Assembly (NCBI GenBank): GCA_027625915.1
Contig: JANTQA010000032.1
Span: forward strand, 16,012,001 to 16,076,000
From: Anaeramoeba flamelloides
Taxonomy: Eukaryota > Metamonada > Anaeramoebidae
Length of the DNA stretch: 64,000 bases
Direction: 5' to 3'
Position numbers and translations under genes: made by a program
Notes under the pieces: model-generated
The model's input: only the letters and a program-made list of their open reading frames with translations
What the model was told of the DNA's origin: nothing
Database searches by the model: none
Part shown: in pieces, positions 22,321 through 32,832 of the stretch
Layout of the letters: every line of letters begins with the position of its first letter
How positions within the stretch are numbered: the first letter of the stretch is position 1

Positions 22321-22902
22321 TCTATTTCCAAGAAAGTGGGGCAAATTTATTATAAAATATAACATTAAACACAATCTTCAAAAAAGTATTTAAATATCCA
22401 AAATCATTAACTACCATTTATGGATTCTTGATAATAATTTAATTTGATTCTTAGTATTGTATTAGATAAATAAAAGCTATTAAATTTTCTGATCTCGATT
22501 TTATCTGATATTTTTAAGGAGTGAAAATTGGTCTTTATTATTTTCTTTTTGATCGAAAAAATTGTTTTTATAACTTTTTTTATCTCGATAATTTTTTCAA
22601 ATAGAATTGAAAACATATAACTGCATTTGATTGTTTAAAAAATATTTGTACCCTTTCAATATTTCCAGTTTTTTATTGAAATTGGTTGTTTATTGTGTTC
22701 AACAAAAAAAAGAGTTATTTTTTTTTTTTTTTTTTGAAATATTTTAATGGACATATTTTTAAATCAATACCTTAGTCAATGATTCAATTGGTATTAATAT
22801 TAAACTTAATTTGGAATTGTCAACTAACGAATACGTTCACTAAATAAGATGATTTTTTATGAAAGGTAAAAAAAAATAAACTTTTTTGAAATACCTTATA
22901 TA
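22321..22902. other. AT-rich stretch, nothing recognised
   Basis: Open frames here are short and made of isoleucine, lysine and asparagine codons, as expected from AT bias. No repeat family is recognised. Confidence 0.35.
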
Positions 22903-24405
22903 TATATCCCTTAACACCCCAGATTTACCTAAAATTCATCAAGTTTTTTACAAAAGGTTTAAGATGATACTGATGTGTTAATATATTTATATACTTATTT
23001 GTCTTTAATCCAGATTTGTATTATACTAAAAAGTCAAAATACTTCAAAGAACAAGTAGTTATGTTATTGATTTTTTTCTTTGAAATTGGAAAAAAACAAA
23101 ATAATTAATCATTTTTTCATTTTTTTAAAGATTTTTAAATTTTATTTTAATTTTTTAAATCAGAAATTTTATTACAGTAATAGTAATTCAAAGTTCAACA
23201 CATTGATTTATTAATAAAAATAAATCAAAAAAAGTTGTTAATTTTATGATAAAATAAATAAATATATATATATATATAACTAAAAAAATTTCAATAAATG
23301 TCCAAACCAGTGAAAAATGAAATTAATTTCATTAGGCCAAAATCACAATTTTAATATAAATAATTTACTAAAAAGTTGTAGTAAAGTAATAGGAATTACT
23401 TGAAAAAACAAAACAAAAAAAAAAATTGTTAAATAATTGTTTTTAATTAAATTGGAATTAAACAAATATAAACTTTATTAATAGATATAATTAGCCAACC
23501 CTAAATTTAACAAAAAAAAAATAAAATAAATGAAAAATATTATTCAAAGATAATAAAATAATCTTCCGAACCAATAATTTTTTTTTGAATTTCGTTATGG
23601 GTTCAAATTTGACTAATATATTTATTAAATTTAAAATTTTCCTTTCTAAATTAATAAGATCTTGGATAATATTTTCTGATATATGGTATCTAATTCAATA
23701 ATATTGTTTATTTTATGTCTAGATTTCCAAATTTCAAAAATTAAAAAATAGTAAAAATTAAAAAAAAAATTAAATAATAATCTGATTCCTAATATTGGCC
23801 AAATCATTACAATTTGAAAAAAATTCTTGTTGAAAAAATTTCACAAATTTTACAATGAAAAAAAAAATCTTATTTTTAGTTAAAATTTAATTTATATTTT
23901 TTTTTATTTTTAAATTATTTACGAATCAAATATCAATACTGTTATTGAATAGTAATCAGTTAATAAAACAATTTTTCTATGTAATATCAAAATAACTTTT
24001 GTAATGAATAAATTATTTAAATAAGTATTTTAGGCAATTTTGGGGTTCAAAGTTCCCCAAAAAAAATTTCCAGTAAATTATGATGTGTTTTAATCATTAA
24101 AATTAAGAGGTTTTTGATGTATAGACAAACTATATAAAAAATAAAAAAAATAATTTTATTTTTTTTTACAAAATATGGATAGAAAAATAATTAAATGACA
24201 ATAACCAAAAAAATTCTTTTCATGTTGAAAATTTTTTTTCAAGTTATTTTTTTATTGTATGAAACTGTACAATTTTTAAATTATAAATTTTTCTTTATAA
24301 GATAATTTTTTATATATTTTATAAATTATAATCCTTTGATAACATTTCAAATTGAAAATTTTGTTTGAAATGTTTTTAGTATATTTGGGGTGCTAAGGTA
24401 TATAT
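22903..24405. mobile_element. 1.5-kb element with inverted CCTTAACACCCCA ends
   Basis: The left end is TATATATCCCTTAACACCCC, and the right end, read inward, is TATATACCTTAGCACCCCAA, giving an imperfect terminal inverted repeat of about 25 bases. The interior is extremely AT-rich with no open frame above about 60 codons. It separates units R3 and R4, whose texts continue directly on either side, so it may be an insertion in the array. The family is unknown. Confidence 0.4.
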
Positions 24406-24532
24406 ACTATATAATGGAACTGAATATAAACAATTTGGAAACTATTTAAAATAGTTGGAAGTATAAAAATAATACATTTTTCCTTTAATTTGTAAATAAT
24501 CTTGATTTTACAAAAATATGAAATTTCATTTT

Positions 24533-24576
<44 letters not shown>

Positions 24577-25040
24577 TTATATTTATTTCCCTTTTTATAT
24601 ATTTTAGTAATCTGTTTCATTAGATCTCGAAAATTTTTCTTCTGATATAATGATTGACGGTTACTATTGAGTTTGTTAAATTGAAAAATCACATACAATT
24701 AGTTGATGATATCTTTACATTTGATCGATCAACAATCGTTGGTGAAATTTCAACAAATTTGACTTATTCAATTTTTTATTTCGCTCGTTTCAACATTTCA
24801 TCATTTTGGACATCTCCGGATTTTTATTTTTTCCACAATTTATAGTTTTTTCAGGCATTTCTTTTTCTGAATTATCAATTCTAATCAAGAAGTTTATTTT
24901 TTTAGATCATTTCTAAATTATTACAAGCCAGTGGGTTAATTCAAAAAAATTTTTCATTTTTTGTTAACTGTTTATATTTTCGAAAGAGAATGTAATTTTT
25001 TATTTTTTGATTTTAATTGTAAAACATTTATAAATCATCT

Positions 25041-25083
25041 CATTTCTAATTTAGTAGAAATGAAAGTCCATCTTTAGATGGCC
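25041..25083 (+). repeat. Twin-hairpin motif, copy 5
   Basis: CATTTCTAAT, TT, AGTAGAAATG (one stem mismatch), then GTCCATCT, TT, AGATGGCC. It is followed by the G-poor tract. Confidence 0.82.
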
Positions 25084-25084
25084 T

Positions 25085-25390
25085 TCAAAACATCAACACA
25101 CAAAGTCAAAAACATTCTTTTTTCATAATAAACATTCAATAAAGAACAAATAATTACAATACAAATAGCATAACAAATACTAATACAACTTAAATGAAAT
25201 ATAATCTCCTTAAAAAACATTCTATAAAAAATCACCTCAATAAACAAAACAACAAACAAAATCCATTTATCACAAAATCAAAATAACCCATACTATCACA
25301 ATTCATACAATCAAAATTTAACATCAAATAATCCAAAATAACCAAAATTCAAATCTAACACTAAAACAACAATATACAAAACTTAAAAAA
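25085..25390 (+). repeat. G-poor tract of R4
   Basis: About 300 bases with few G residues, beginning right after the twin hairpin. It is interrupted by other sequence from about 25,400. The minus-strand open frame here is low-complexity. Confidence 0.7.
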
Positions 25391-25609
25391 ACACAATTTA
25401 TTTTTTTTTTTTATTGTTGAAGAAGTGTAAATTACACTCTGGATACCCTTTTACTTAAATTCCCAAAAAGAAATTTAAGCGTAAAATCATAGATTTCACG
25501 ATTATTATTTAATGAAAATAGTTTCAAACTGTTTGTTTTAAATTAATTCATTAAGATTTTTTTTTTTTTTAATTTGTTTTGAAATATTAATCTATCTTTT
25601 TCATAGGAA

Positions 25610-25770
25610 GGATAGAATCATAAAAAATGATCAATATTTTCAATTTGTTTTAATAAAGAGATCTAAATATTTGAACAACTATAGATCAAATGAAATAGGT
25701 GACTTTATTAAGTTTTGATTTAGAACTTTATAGATGGTTTGATTCTATAAAGTGCTAAGGTTTTAAGAAT
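25610..25770 (-). repeat. Dispersed repeat, inverted relative to 6.59-6.73 kb
   Basis: Reverse complement of the AAACCTTAGCAC ... CATTTGATCTATAGTTG stretch at 6,590-6,725, inserted in R4 to the left of the poly-T run. Confidence 0.7.
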
Positions 25771-25799
25771 AAGATTTGGTTTTACAGAATTGAGTTGCT

Positions 25800-25801
<2 letters not shown>

Positions 25802-25846
<45 letters not shown>

Positions 25847-26180
25847 AAGTTTCCCAAATCTTGTTTTCGCAAAATCCCAGTACAAGATACCGACTCGACA
25901 GCAAAAACCCAGTCCAGGTAACTACTAGACAGATTGTACGGAAAGTCCAATTCGGTTCACTTTGGTTGGCTTCAGATCGCATTCGTTGGATTCAGTTCTC
26001 TACAGTTGCATAAGTCCAGCTCAATTCATTTTAGATCTGATCATTAACAAGTTTGGTTAGGTTAGTCATGACCAAGTCCCCCAATTCTTATAATGATTTT
26101 TTATTCCTTGAACCTCTCCAAGCACCTAAAAAACAAAAAGAGGAGGAACCCAAACAACTTAAAAAGAGAAATTTGGAAAA
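25802..26180. other. GC-richer island beside a 43-base poly-T run
   Basis: A run of 43 T (25,802-25,844) borders about 330 bases of markedly higher GC content. Read on the minus strand this looks like a retroposed transcript with a long poly(A) tail, inserted in unit R4. Read on the + strand, an ATG at about 26,068 opens MTKSPNSYNDFLFLEPLQA and a lysine/glutamate-rich run before merging into the G-poor repeat, which could be the start of a retroelement or gene. No domain is recognised and no target-site duplication was found. Confidence 0.4.
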
Positions 26181-27114
26181 GGTAAAAAGTATAAAAAATA
26201 AAAACACAATTTATAACCAAACTAAAAATCAATACTCATTAACCAAAACAAAAACACATAAAATAATGTAAATTAAAATAAACAATTCAACTGTTTTATT
26301 TTCAACAATAATTTGGCAATTTACAAAATTATCTTTAATGATTTTGATACAATCTTATTAAAATTATAAAGGGGAGTTAATCTTGATAATTTCCAATTTG
26401 GATCAAAATTTCATCTTCTATCAAAAAAATGAACAAAAAATTTGAGATAACTAAACTCGATCAAACATCAATTATTAAGAAAAATTTAATGAAATCAAAA
26501 AATAATCACAATTTCTGATGTAGAAAAATGAAGATCATTTCAACTATTCTTGATAAATAACTCTAACTTTTGTAGATCGTGTGTATATGAGTTTTGATCA
26601 TCAAATAGCTTGAATTTTCAATTTGTAAACACAAATCATTCACAATTCCGACAAAGGAATTATGACTTTTTCTTTGTTTTTTTGGTTTTGGTTCTTTTTA
26701 TTTTTTCTAGAAGCGATTTTCCCCTATTTGGTTCTTTGGTGAACATTATTAACTTTGTTCTATATTTTGAAAGAATCTTACATACCAAACACACTGTAGA
26801 ATTTTTTGGTGAATTTTTTAATTTTTTGAGATAATTTTTCCTGTTTAATTTGTTTTTCTTAAAACCAAATTTGTTTTGTTCAGAGACAAAAAGGATTACA
26901 GGTTAGTGGGAAAGGTTTTGTGGAATTTTACATTTGATGGACATTGATAAATATAAAAAAAATTTTGAAAAATTAATCAGTTTTTTTTATACTGTCATCA
27001 AAATAAAGTGTTCAAAAAAAATTGAATGAGTGTTTCAAAATAAAAATCCTGTTTTTGTGTTATAGAAGAACTGTACATTAACCAATCAAAGAAATCAACA
27101 ATACTATTTTTTTT

Positions 27115-27315
27115 TATAATAAATGAAACAAAATTTTCATTCAACTTTCCAAAAAAGTTTTAAAATCCTGTAATATTTCGAACTGTTTAATATCGTAAAA
27201 TCAGCTTAAAATTATTAATTTCCCTCTGAAAATGGGGGCTTTTGATGTTTGATATTAATTATTGAGAGATGTGTGTTTTTAGGAAAGCTGAATAAAAATT
27301 TTGATCTTTTTATTA
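27115..27315. mobile_element. Foldback MITE, short copy
   Basis: The left arm, AAAATTTTCATTCAACTTTCC, is mirrored on the right by GGAAAGCTGAATAAAAATTTT. Inside, AAAATTATTAATTTCCCTCT matches the core of the element at 36,640-37,350. No coding capacity. Confidence 0.6.
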
Positions 27316-27543
27316 GACAATTAACAGTAAACCCTAATTAAATATTGTATTGGTTTCAAAAAGTTCTATTATTTAAAAAGAAATACTAAAAATGAAGGAT
27401 CAAATAGCAAACATTTTATCTCAAAAAATATAGTAAATTTTTAAGGACAATCCGAATTTTTTGGTTCTTGAATACTATTTTTCAAAGTTGGTTTGTATTT
27501 CCATTACGATCCAGCTTTTCTTTTATTTGTTATTTTTTTTTAT

Positions 27544-27744
27544 TACAGATAGTTTCTCTATTAAGGTACAAACTTTCAACAAAAATTGAGGTACAAAAAA
27601 ATCTCAAATTAAGACACAAAATTCAGATTACTAGTAAAAATAAATTTTAAAAATAAAAATTCCAAATTTTGTGCATTAATTTGAGATTTTTTTGTACTTT
27701 AAATTTCGTTGCAAGTTTGTGCCTTTAGTTTGAAAACGACTGTA
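27544..27744. mobile_element. Family A MITE, diverged
   Basis: Full length, but with several changes in the termini (TACAGATAGTTTCTC at the left, AAACGACTGTA at the right). This is an older copy than most. Confidence 0.85.
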
Positions 27745-27914
27745 AGTGGATTTTACTTTATTATTAATACTTCTGTTTTGGGGATTAAACCAAAATTTAG
27801 TAATAACAGATACATAATTGGTTGAAAGTTTATAAAAAAACGTTAAAATAAATAGTGTGATTAAACAAAATGTGAAATAGATGTATTTTATCTTGATTTT
27901 TAGTTGGAACCAAA

Positions 27915-28100
27915 TTTAAGGGGACGATTCTCTATTATTTTTTCTTTTCCAATTTCTAAATAAGGATTCCTGATTCATACAAATATGTTTAATATTGTAA
28001 ATAAACAGGGTTTCCAAATCTAAGTAATTGTCAAAAAATTTCTCAATCTCAATTAAATTTATGGATTAAAAATTTAATAGAGATTAATCCCTTAAAAAAT
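27915..28100. mobile_element. MITE with TTAAGGGA...CTCTATTA ends
   Basis: Left TTAAGGGGACGATTCTCTAT and right AATAGAGATTAATCCCTTAA are imperfect inverted repeats about 185 bases apart. Related ends with GGGACTAGTCTC occur at 28,780-28,865, 29,845-29,942 and 36,255-36,430, so this is a small repeated family. Confidence 0.6.
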
Positions 28101-28212
28101 CCAATAATTTATTGTGTATATAATATTTAGAATCGATTTTTTAGAGCAATTTGAACCATGCAGTATTAATATCATTTACACCAAATTAAAATAAAATTTA
28201 TAAACATTACGA

Positions 28213-28511
28213 TACAGTCAGTTCCACTTTTAAGGTACAAACTTTCAACGAAATTTAAGGCATAAAAAAATCTCAAATTAAGGCACAAATTTTGTAATTT
28301 TTTTTTTTACAATTTATTTTACAGTCAGTTTCACTTTTAAGGCACAAACTAGCAACGGAATTCACAAGAAAATCAATTAAGGCACAAATTTTGTAATTTT
28401 TTTTTTTTCAATTTATTTTACTAGAATCAAAATTTTGTGCTTTAATTTGAGATCTTTATTGTGCCTTAAATTTCGTTGAAAGTTTGTGCCTTAAAAGTGC
28501 AACTGACTGTA
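28213..28511. mobile_element. Family A MITE pair, half copy plus full copy
   Basis: A left half (28,213-28,320, TACAGTCAGTTCCAC variant) stops exactly where a second, full copy starts (28,320-28,511). The second copy has a small rearrangement in its left arm. This could be insertion of one copy into the central spacer of another with loss of the far half. Confidence 0.85.
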
Positions 28512-29587
28512 ACAAATCCTATAATATCACAATAAATTGAAATTAATTTATAATAGAGACCTTTAAGAAGTACATTTGTAATTGTTATTTTTGATTATTT
28601 TAGTGTTTTAAAAGAGTTACTTGGTATTTAGTTAATCTCAAAAAATTTAATACAGTAAGATCTAAGAAGTAAAAAAAGAAAGATTTAATCAGAAATTATT
28701 ATAATTTTAATCTTAAATTTTCCTCACTTTGATTCTGTGATTTCTGTGATATCATGAAATCATTAGGGATTTTGTGATTTATGGAGACTAGTCTCTATTA
28801 ATTTTTTTTTTACCAATAAATAAATAAAGGATCCTTATCTTGAAACATGTTTAAAATTGAAAATAGACAGGTTTTTTCAATGTTAGAACTTTTAGTTCTT
28901 GTTTTTTTTATAATTTTACAATTCTAGTCAAAAAAAAGTGACTTTAAAATTTATTTTTAACTAAAATATTTTTAAAGGATGAGAATTTTTTGATTAATTT
29001 TGGATTTAATTATTTTCATAAAAATAATAGTTATTCTCATTTTGAAAAACGAAAAAAATAATTTAAAACTGGTGAATATTTTCTCTTTCACTTCTTTTCA
29101 TCCAACTTGACTCTATAAAGAACTCAATTTGTTTTATCAATTATTACTTTTTTTAAAAAAAAGTTCTTATTCTTTTCTTTGATTTTTTTTGACTCTGACA
29201 AAAACTTTTGGAATGATAATTTGGGAATACTTTTTAAAAAACTAAAAATTCAACCAAAACGAAAGAGTTTAAACTCAAAAAGTAGATTCATAGAAAAAAA
29301 AAAAAAAAATGGTACAAGAAAAGAAAGAAAATCTTTTATTTAGAGTTTAGCATATATTGTATATTTTTTTCGAATCAAACTCTGTTTTTTCATGCAAATC
29401 CAAAAAAAAAAACTTTTCAGGTTTATTTTTCAAATTATTTTTTGTACGTCTTCCACAAACATAACAAGGTTTTGCTTTCTTGCTCATATTTTTTTTTTAT
29501 TTTTTGTATTTTTGCAAAAAGTTGAAAAAAAAAAACTTTTTAAAAAAAGTTAAAAAATGAAAAATTTTTTTATTTCTATAAAAACAA
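28512..29587. other. AT-rich stretch with MITE fragments
   Basis: No gene. Near 28,735 a short TTTCTGTGAT repeat recalls the Tigger-type MITE. 28,780-28,865 carries one end (GGAGACTAGTCTCTATTA) of the CTCTATTA family. Confidence 0.45.
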
Positions 29588-29789
29588 TACAGTCAGTTTC
29601 ACTTTTAAGGCACAAACTTTCAACGAAATTTAAGGCACAAAAAAAATCTCAAATTAAAGCACAAAATACACAATCTAGTAAAAATAAATTGTAAAAAAAA
29701 AAAATTCCAAATTTTGTGCCTTAATTTGAGATTTTTTTGTGCCTTAAATTTCGTTGATAGTTTGTGCCTTAAAAGTGAAACTGACTGTA
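29588..29789. mobile_element. Family A MITE
   Basis: Full-length, near-perfect palindrome with intact TACAGTCAG and CTGACTGTA ends. Confidence 0.95.
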
Positions 29790-29844
29790 ACTAAATTTAA
29801 TGAATGTCATTTATCGAGATTTCATTACTATACTAAGATGTTTT

Positions 29845-29942
29845 TCACTTTGATTTCAAATCTAAGTCATTGGCAAAAAAAAATTCTAAATCTCTATTAA
29901 ATTTACTTAAAAAAATTTAATATAGACTAGTCCCTTAACATC
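29845..29942. mobile_element. Right end of a CTCTATTA-family MITE
   Basis: Text from TTTCAAATCTAAGTCATTGG to ATATAGACTAGTCCCTTAA matches the right half of the element at 27,915-28,100. Confidence 0.5.
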
Positions 29943-30090
29943 TTTTTGAGAAAATTTTAATTTAGTTCAAATTGGTAACCTTGTGATATTCTTAAGAAGT
30001 TTCAATTATTGATTTTTAAAAATATCTGAGTCATTTGATGAGAATTTATTTCGTTTTCACCTTCCAGGTCAAAAGGGGGGGGGGAATTGA

Positions 30091-30484
30091 TACTGTCAGT
30101 TTCAATTTTAAGACACAAAATTTCTACAAAAAATAAGGCACAAAAAAATCTCAAATTTAGGCACATTTTTTGGAATTATTTTTTTGAAACTTATTTTATT
30201 AGAAACTGAATTTTGTGTTTTAATATGTGATTTATTTACAGTCAGTTTCACTTTTAAGGCACAAACTTTCAACAACATTTAAGGCACAAAAAAAATCTCA
30301 AATTAAGGCACAGAATTCAGATTCTAGTAAAATAAATTGTAAAAAAAATAATTACAAATTTTGTGCCTTAATTTGAGAGTTTTGTACTTTAAATTTCGTT
30401 GAAAGTTTGTGCCTTAAAAGTGAAACTGACTGTAGTTACATACTTTTCGTCAAAGTTTTTTCTTTAGTTTTGAAACTGACTGTA
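30091..30484. mobile_element. Old family A MITE split by a younger copy
   Basis: A diverged left half (TACTGTCAGTTTCAATTTTA) at 30,091-30,236 and a diverged right end (TTTTGAAACTGACTGTA) at 30,435-30,484 flank a full copy at 30,237-30,434. Nested insertion gives a relative age: the outer copy is older and more diverged. Confidence 0.85.
30237..30434. mobile_element. Family A MITE nested in another family A MITE
   Basis: Full-length copy with intact ends inserted into the right arm of the older copy at 30,091-30,484. Confidence 0.93.
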
Positions 30485-30505
30485 TTTATAATGACTGGCT
30501 TTTTT

Positions 30506-30707
30506 TACAGTCAGTTCCGCTTTTAAGGCACAAACTTTCAACGAAATTTAAGGCACAAAAAAAAGTTTCAAATTAAGGCACAAAATTCAAATTCTAGTAA
30601 AATAAATTGTAAAATAAAAAAATTCCAAATTTTGTGCCTTAATTTGAGATTTTTTTGTGCCTTAAATTTCGTTGAAAGTTTGTGCCTTTAAAGCGGAACT
30701 GACTGTA
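30506..30707. mobile_element. Family A MITE, GC variant of the ends
   Basis: Both arms carry matching changes (CAGTTCCGCTTTTAAGG on the left, CTTTAAAGCGGAACTG on the right). Paired substitutions in both arms suggest a subfamily or arm-to-arm conversion rather than random decay. Confidence 0.93.
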
Positions 30708-30834
30708 TTTCCAAACAAATTCGAAAGAGCAAAAATGCAGGGTATAGTATTTTGTATTGTATTGAATACACTAAAATTCCCATAACCAATACATAAACAA
30801 AAATATCATTTTATCTCAACTTTCAGTCAATTAA

Positions 30835-30955
30835 TACAGTCAGTTTCACTTTTAAGGCACAAACTTTCAACGAAATTTAAGGCACAAAAAAATAAATTAA
30901 GAAAATTTTGGAATTTTTTATTTTACATTTATTTTTATTTTTTAAAAGAAAATTA
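30835..30955. mobile_element. Family A MITE, left half only
   Basis: The left arm is intact from TACAGTCAG to about 30,890, then the text decays and no right terminus follows. Confidence 0.75.
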
Positions 30956-31151
30956 AAATTGTGAATACTGTATGAAGAGTGTAAAAAAACGTTAAAGTAA
31001 TAATTACGATTCTTGAATACCCTCAGATAGTTTTGTTACAAATTCACGTAGTTTTGTGTATTAACATTACGTTTTCTTGAGTAGATAATGTTCAATGATT
31101 TTTGCTTTTTTTTTGTGTTTTTTTTTTTTGACTGATGATTTTAGTTTTTTT

Positions 31152-31225
31152 TTTAGTCGACAGCGATGCTACTTTAATGGGCTGTTCTCAGGGATTATCT
31201 CATGTCTAATCAAAGGCATGTTTTT
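31152..31225 (+). other. Short GC-richer patch, possible small RNA remnant
   Basis: AGTCGACAGCGATGCTACTT and the following 40 bases stand out from the T-rich context and end in a T run. A TGATGA lies just upstream at 31,133, which could be a C box, but I find no D box. No function is assigned. Confidence 0.2.
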
Positions 31226-31241
31226 TTAAATCTTTTTTTTT

Positions 31242-31441
31242 TACAGTCAGTTTCACTTTTAAGGCACAAACTTTCAACGAAATTTAAGGCACAATAAAAA
31301 TCTCAAATTATGGCAAAATATTCAGATACTAGTAAAATAAATTGTAAAATAAAAAATTCCAAAAAATGTGCCTTAATATGGGATTTTTTTGTGCCTTAAA
31401 TTTCGTAGAAAGTTTGTGCCTTAAAAGTGAAACTGACTGTA
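31242..31441. mobile_element. Family A MITE
   Basis: Full-length copy with intact termini inserted in a T run. Confidence 0.94.
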
Positions 31442-32622
31442 ATCATTTTGAATAATGCATTCTATAGGCTTAAATGTCGAGAAACTTTGTAAAATTGGTT
31501 GTTCCTTCAAAATATTCAAACTCTCGGAACCCCTACATTAAGATAATAGAAATTGAACGGAAAATGTCATTTAATAAATTTGAAATAATCCTTTAAACCA
31601 AAATCTTAAAATTATTTTTCTTTTAATTTTTAATGTTAATTTTATGTTTTGTTTTTGTTTTTTTTTCTTTAAACCAAGTGAATTGATGAGAGTTTTAAAA
31701 TTGGTAGTACTTGTGGATAAATATATTATTTTTTTTAATAATTTTGGTGAGAATGCTGAGGATCTTTCGAAGTTTGAGATGTTTGTTGAAAATGTTTGAA
31801 AGGGTTGGAATTTTTATGTTCGAAACTTATGGTTATTAGTCAATTTCATTTTTACTTTTCATAATAAGGATGTTCGAATTTCTGGTGTTTAATTTTTTCT
31901 TGTTCATTTTTCTTGTAAATAAATTGTTAAAAAATTATAATTGATTTTAAATGGAGAATAGTTGCAAGATCATGAATTGTCATTTTACATGAGATTGGAA
32001 CAAAAACCAGTGAGAAGACAATTTGGTAAATTGCAAATCTTAATCCTCCACCCTTGATCTTAATAATTACTTTGACTATTTTTATTTTCATTTTTTTCAT
32101 TGCTGTCTTGACTCAACACGATTCAAATAGTTTTTTTATATTTGTTTGTTTGTTTATCTCTATAGTTATTCTACTTGAAAGATCTTCAACAAATTAAAAA
32201 TATCATACTTTTTCATCAACAAAAAAAAAAAAAAGTACACGTTAAAGTTTAAGTTCTAAATGACATACAATTGGATCAAACATTCAGTTTCTTATTCTTC
32301 AAAAAATTTCAAAATTGTTCGTACGAAATTATGAAAATAGGTAAAGTTGATTAAAAAAATATATAACAAATTCTGTCAAAATCTTGTGACATTTTACCCA
32401 ACTTTTTCACTTTAGCAACACATTTCCCCTTTAAAAAGTGTTGGAAAATGTTCAAAATCTGAAAAGGTTGAACAGATTGATCAAAAAGGCTGAAAAGATT
32501 AACGATCTTTTTGTAGTAAGGAAAACCAAACAAAATCATTTTTTTTAATTTAATCTTACAATATTTAGTTTGTATTGATACTGCACTATATTTACCTTTC
32601 CAAAAAACAGTAATAAACCAAA
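31442..32622. other. Intergenic stretch upstream of the B-box ORF
   Basis: AT-rich, no repeat family recognised. The last 100 bases include ATATTTAGTTTGTATTG and a run to CCAAAATG, the presumed 5' leader of the ORF at 32,623. Confidence 0.4.
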
Positions 32623-32832
32623 ATGACAACCAACCGCCCAATTCAAACAAAAGAAGAAAACTCAGAAGAAGAAATTATTTGGTGTGATGTTTGCCTTAAA
32701 GATGATCAAAAGGTTGAAGCAATAGTTTATTGCCACGATTGCGAAGAAAACCAGTGTAAAGAATGTGATTCAATGCACCAAATGAAAAAATTTAGAAATC
32801 ATCGAAGATCCGATCCTAAACCTAGTTTGTGA
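32623..32832 (+). CDS. Small B-box-like zinc-finger protein
   Basis: A 69-residue open frame with an A-rich context (CCAAAATGAC) around its ATG, ending in TGA. After an acidic N-terminal tail comes CDVCLKDD, YCHDCEENQCKECD, then H and the RNHRR segment. The spaced cysteine pairs and trailing histidines match a B-box zinc finger (TRIM-type), which mediates protein-protein contacts. Composition is far less AT-driven than neighbouring frames. It stops right after the finger, whereas relatives usually continue into a coiled coil, so it may be a short paralogue, a first exon or a truncated gene. It shares the B-box theme with the gene at 42.85-45.1 kb. The minus-strand frame over 32,351-32,650 overlaps its start and is not supported by any motif. 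Confidence 0.65.
   Translation: MTTNRPIQTKEENSEEEIIWCDVCLKDDQKVEAIVYCHDCEENQCKECDSMHQMKKFRNHRRSDPKPSL

Larger units (their letters stand above)
24410..27000 (+). repeat. 2.7-kb repeat unit R4
   Basis: Left part from 24,410 with GGAACTGAATATAAACAATT, a TA tract (24,540-24,575), the AGTTGATGATATCTTTAC block, twin hairpin at 25,041, G-poor tract 25,085-25,390, then an inverted dispersed repeat (25,610-25,770) and a poly-T-bounded island (25,802-26,180) before the shared right blocks resume near 26,330 through 26,990. No double hairpin is seen at the end. Confidence 0.7.

Noticed and set aside
32351-32650. A 99-residue minus-strand frame overlapping the B-box ORF start
   Set aside because: No recognisable motif, and it conflicts with the B-box ORF, which has clear zinc ligands.
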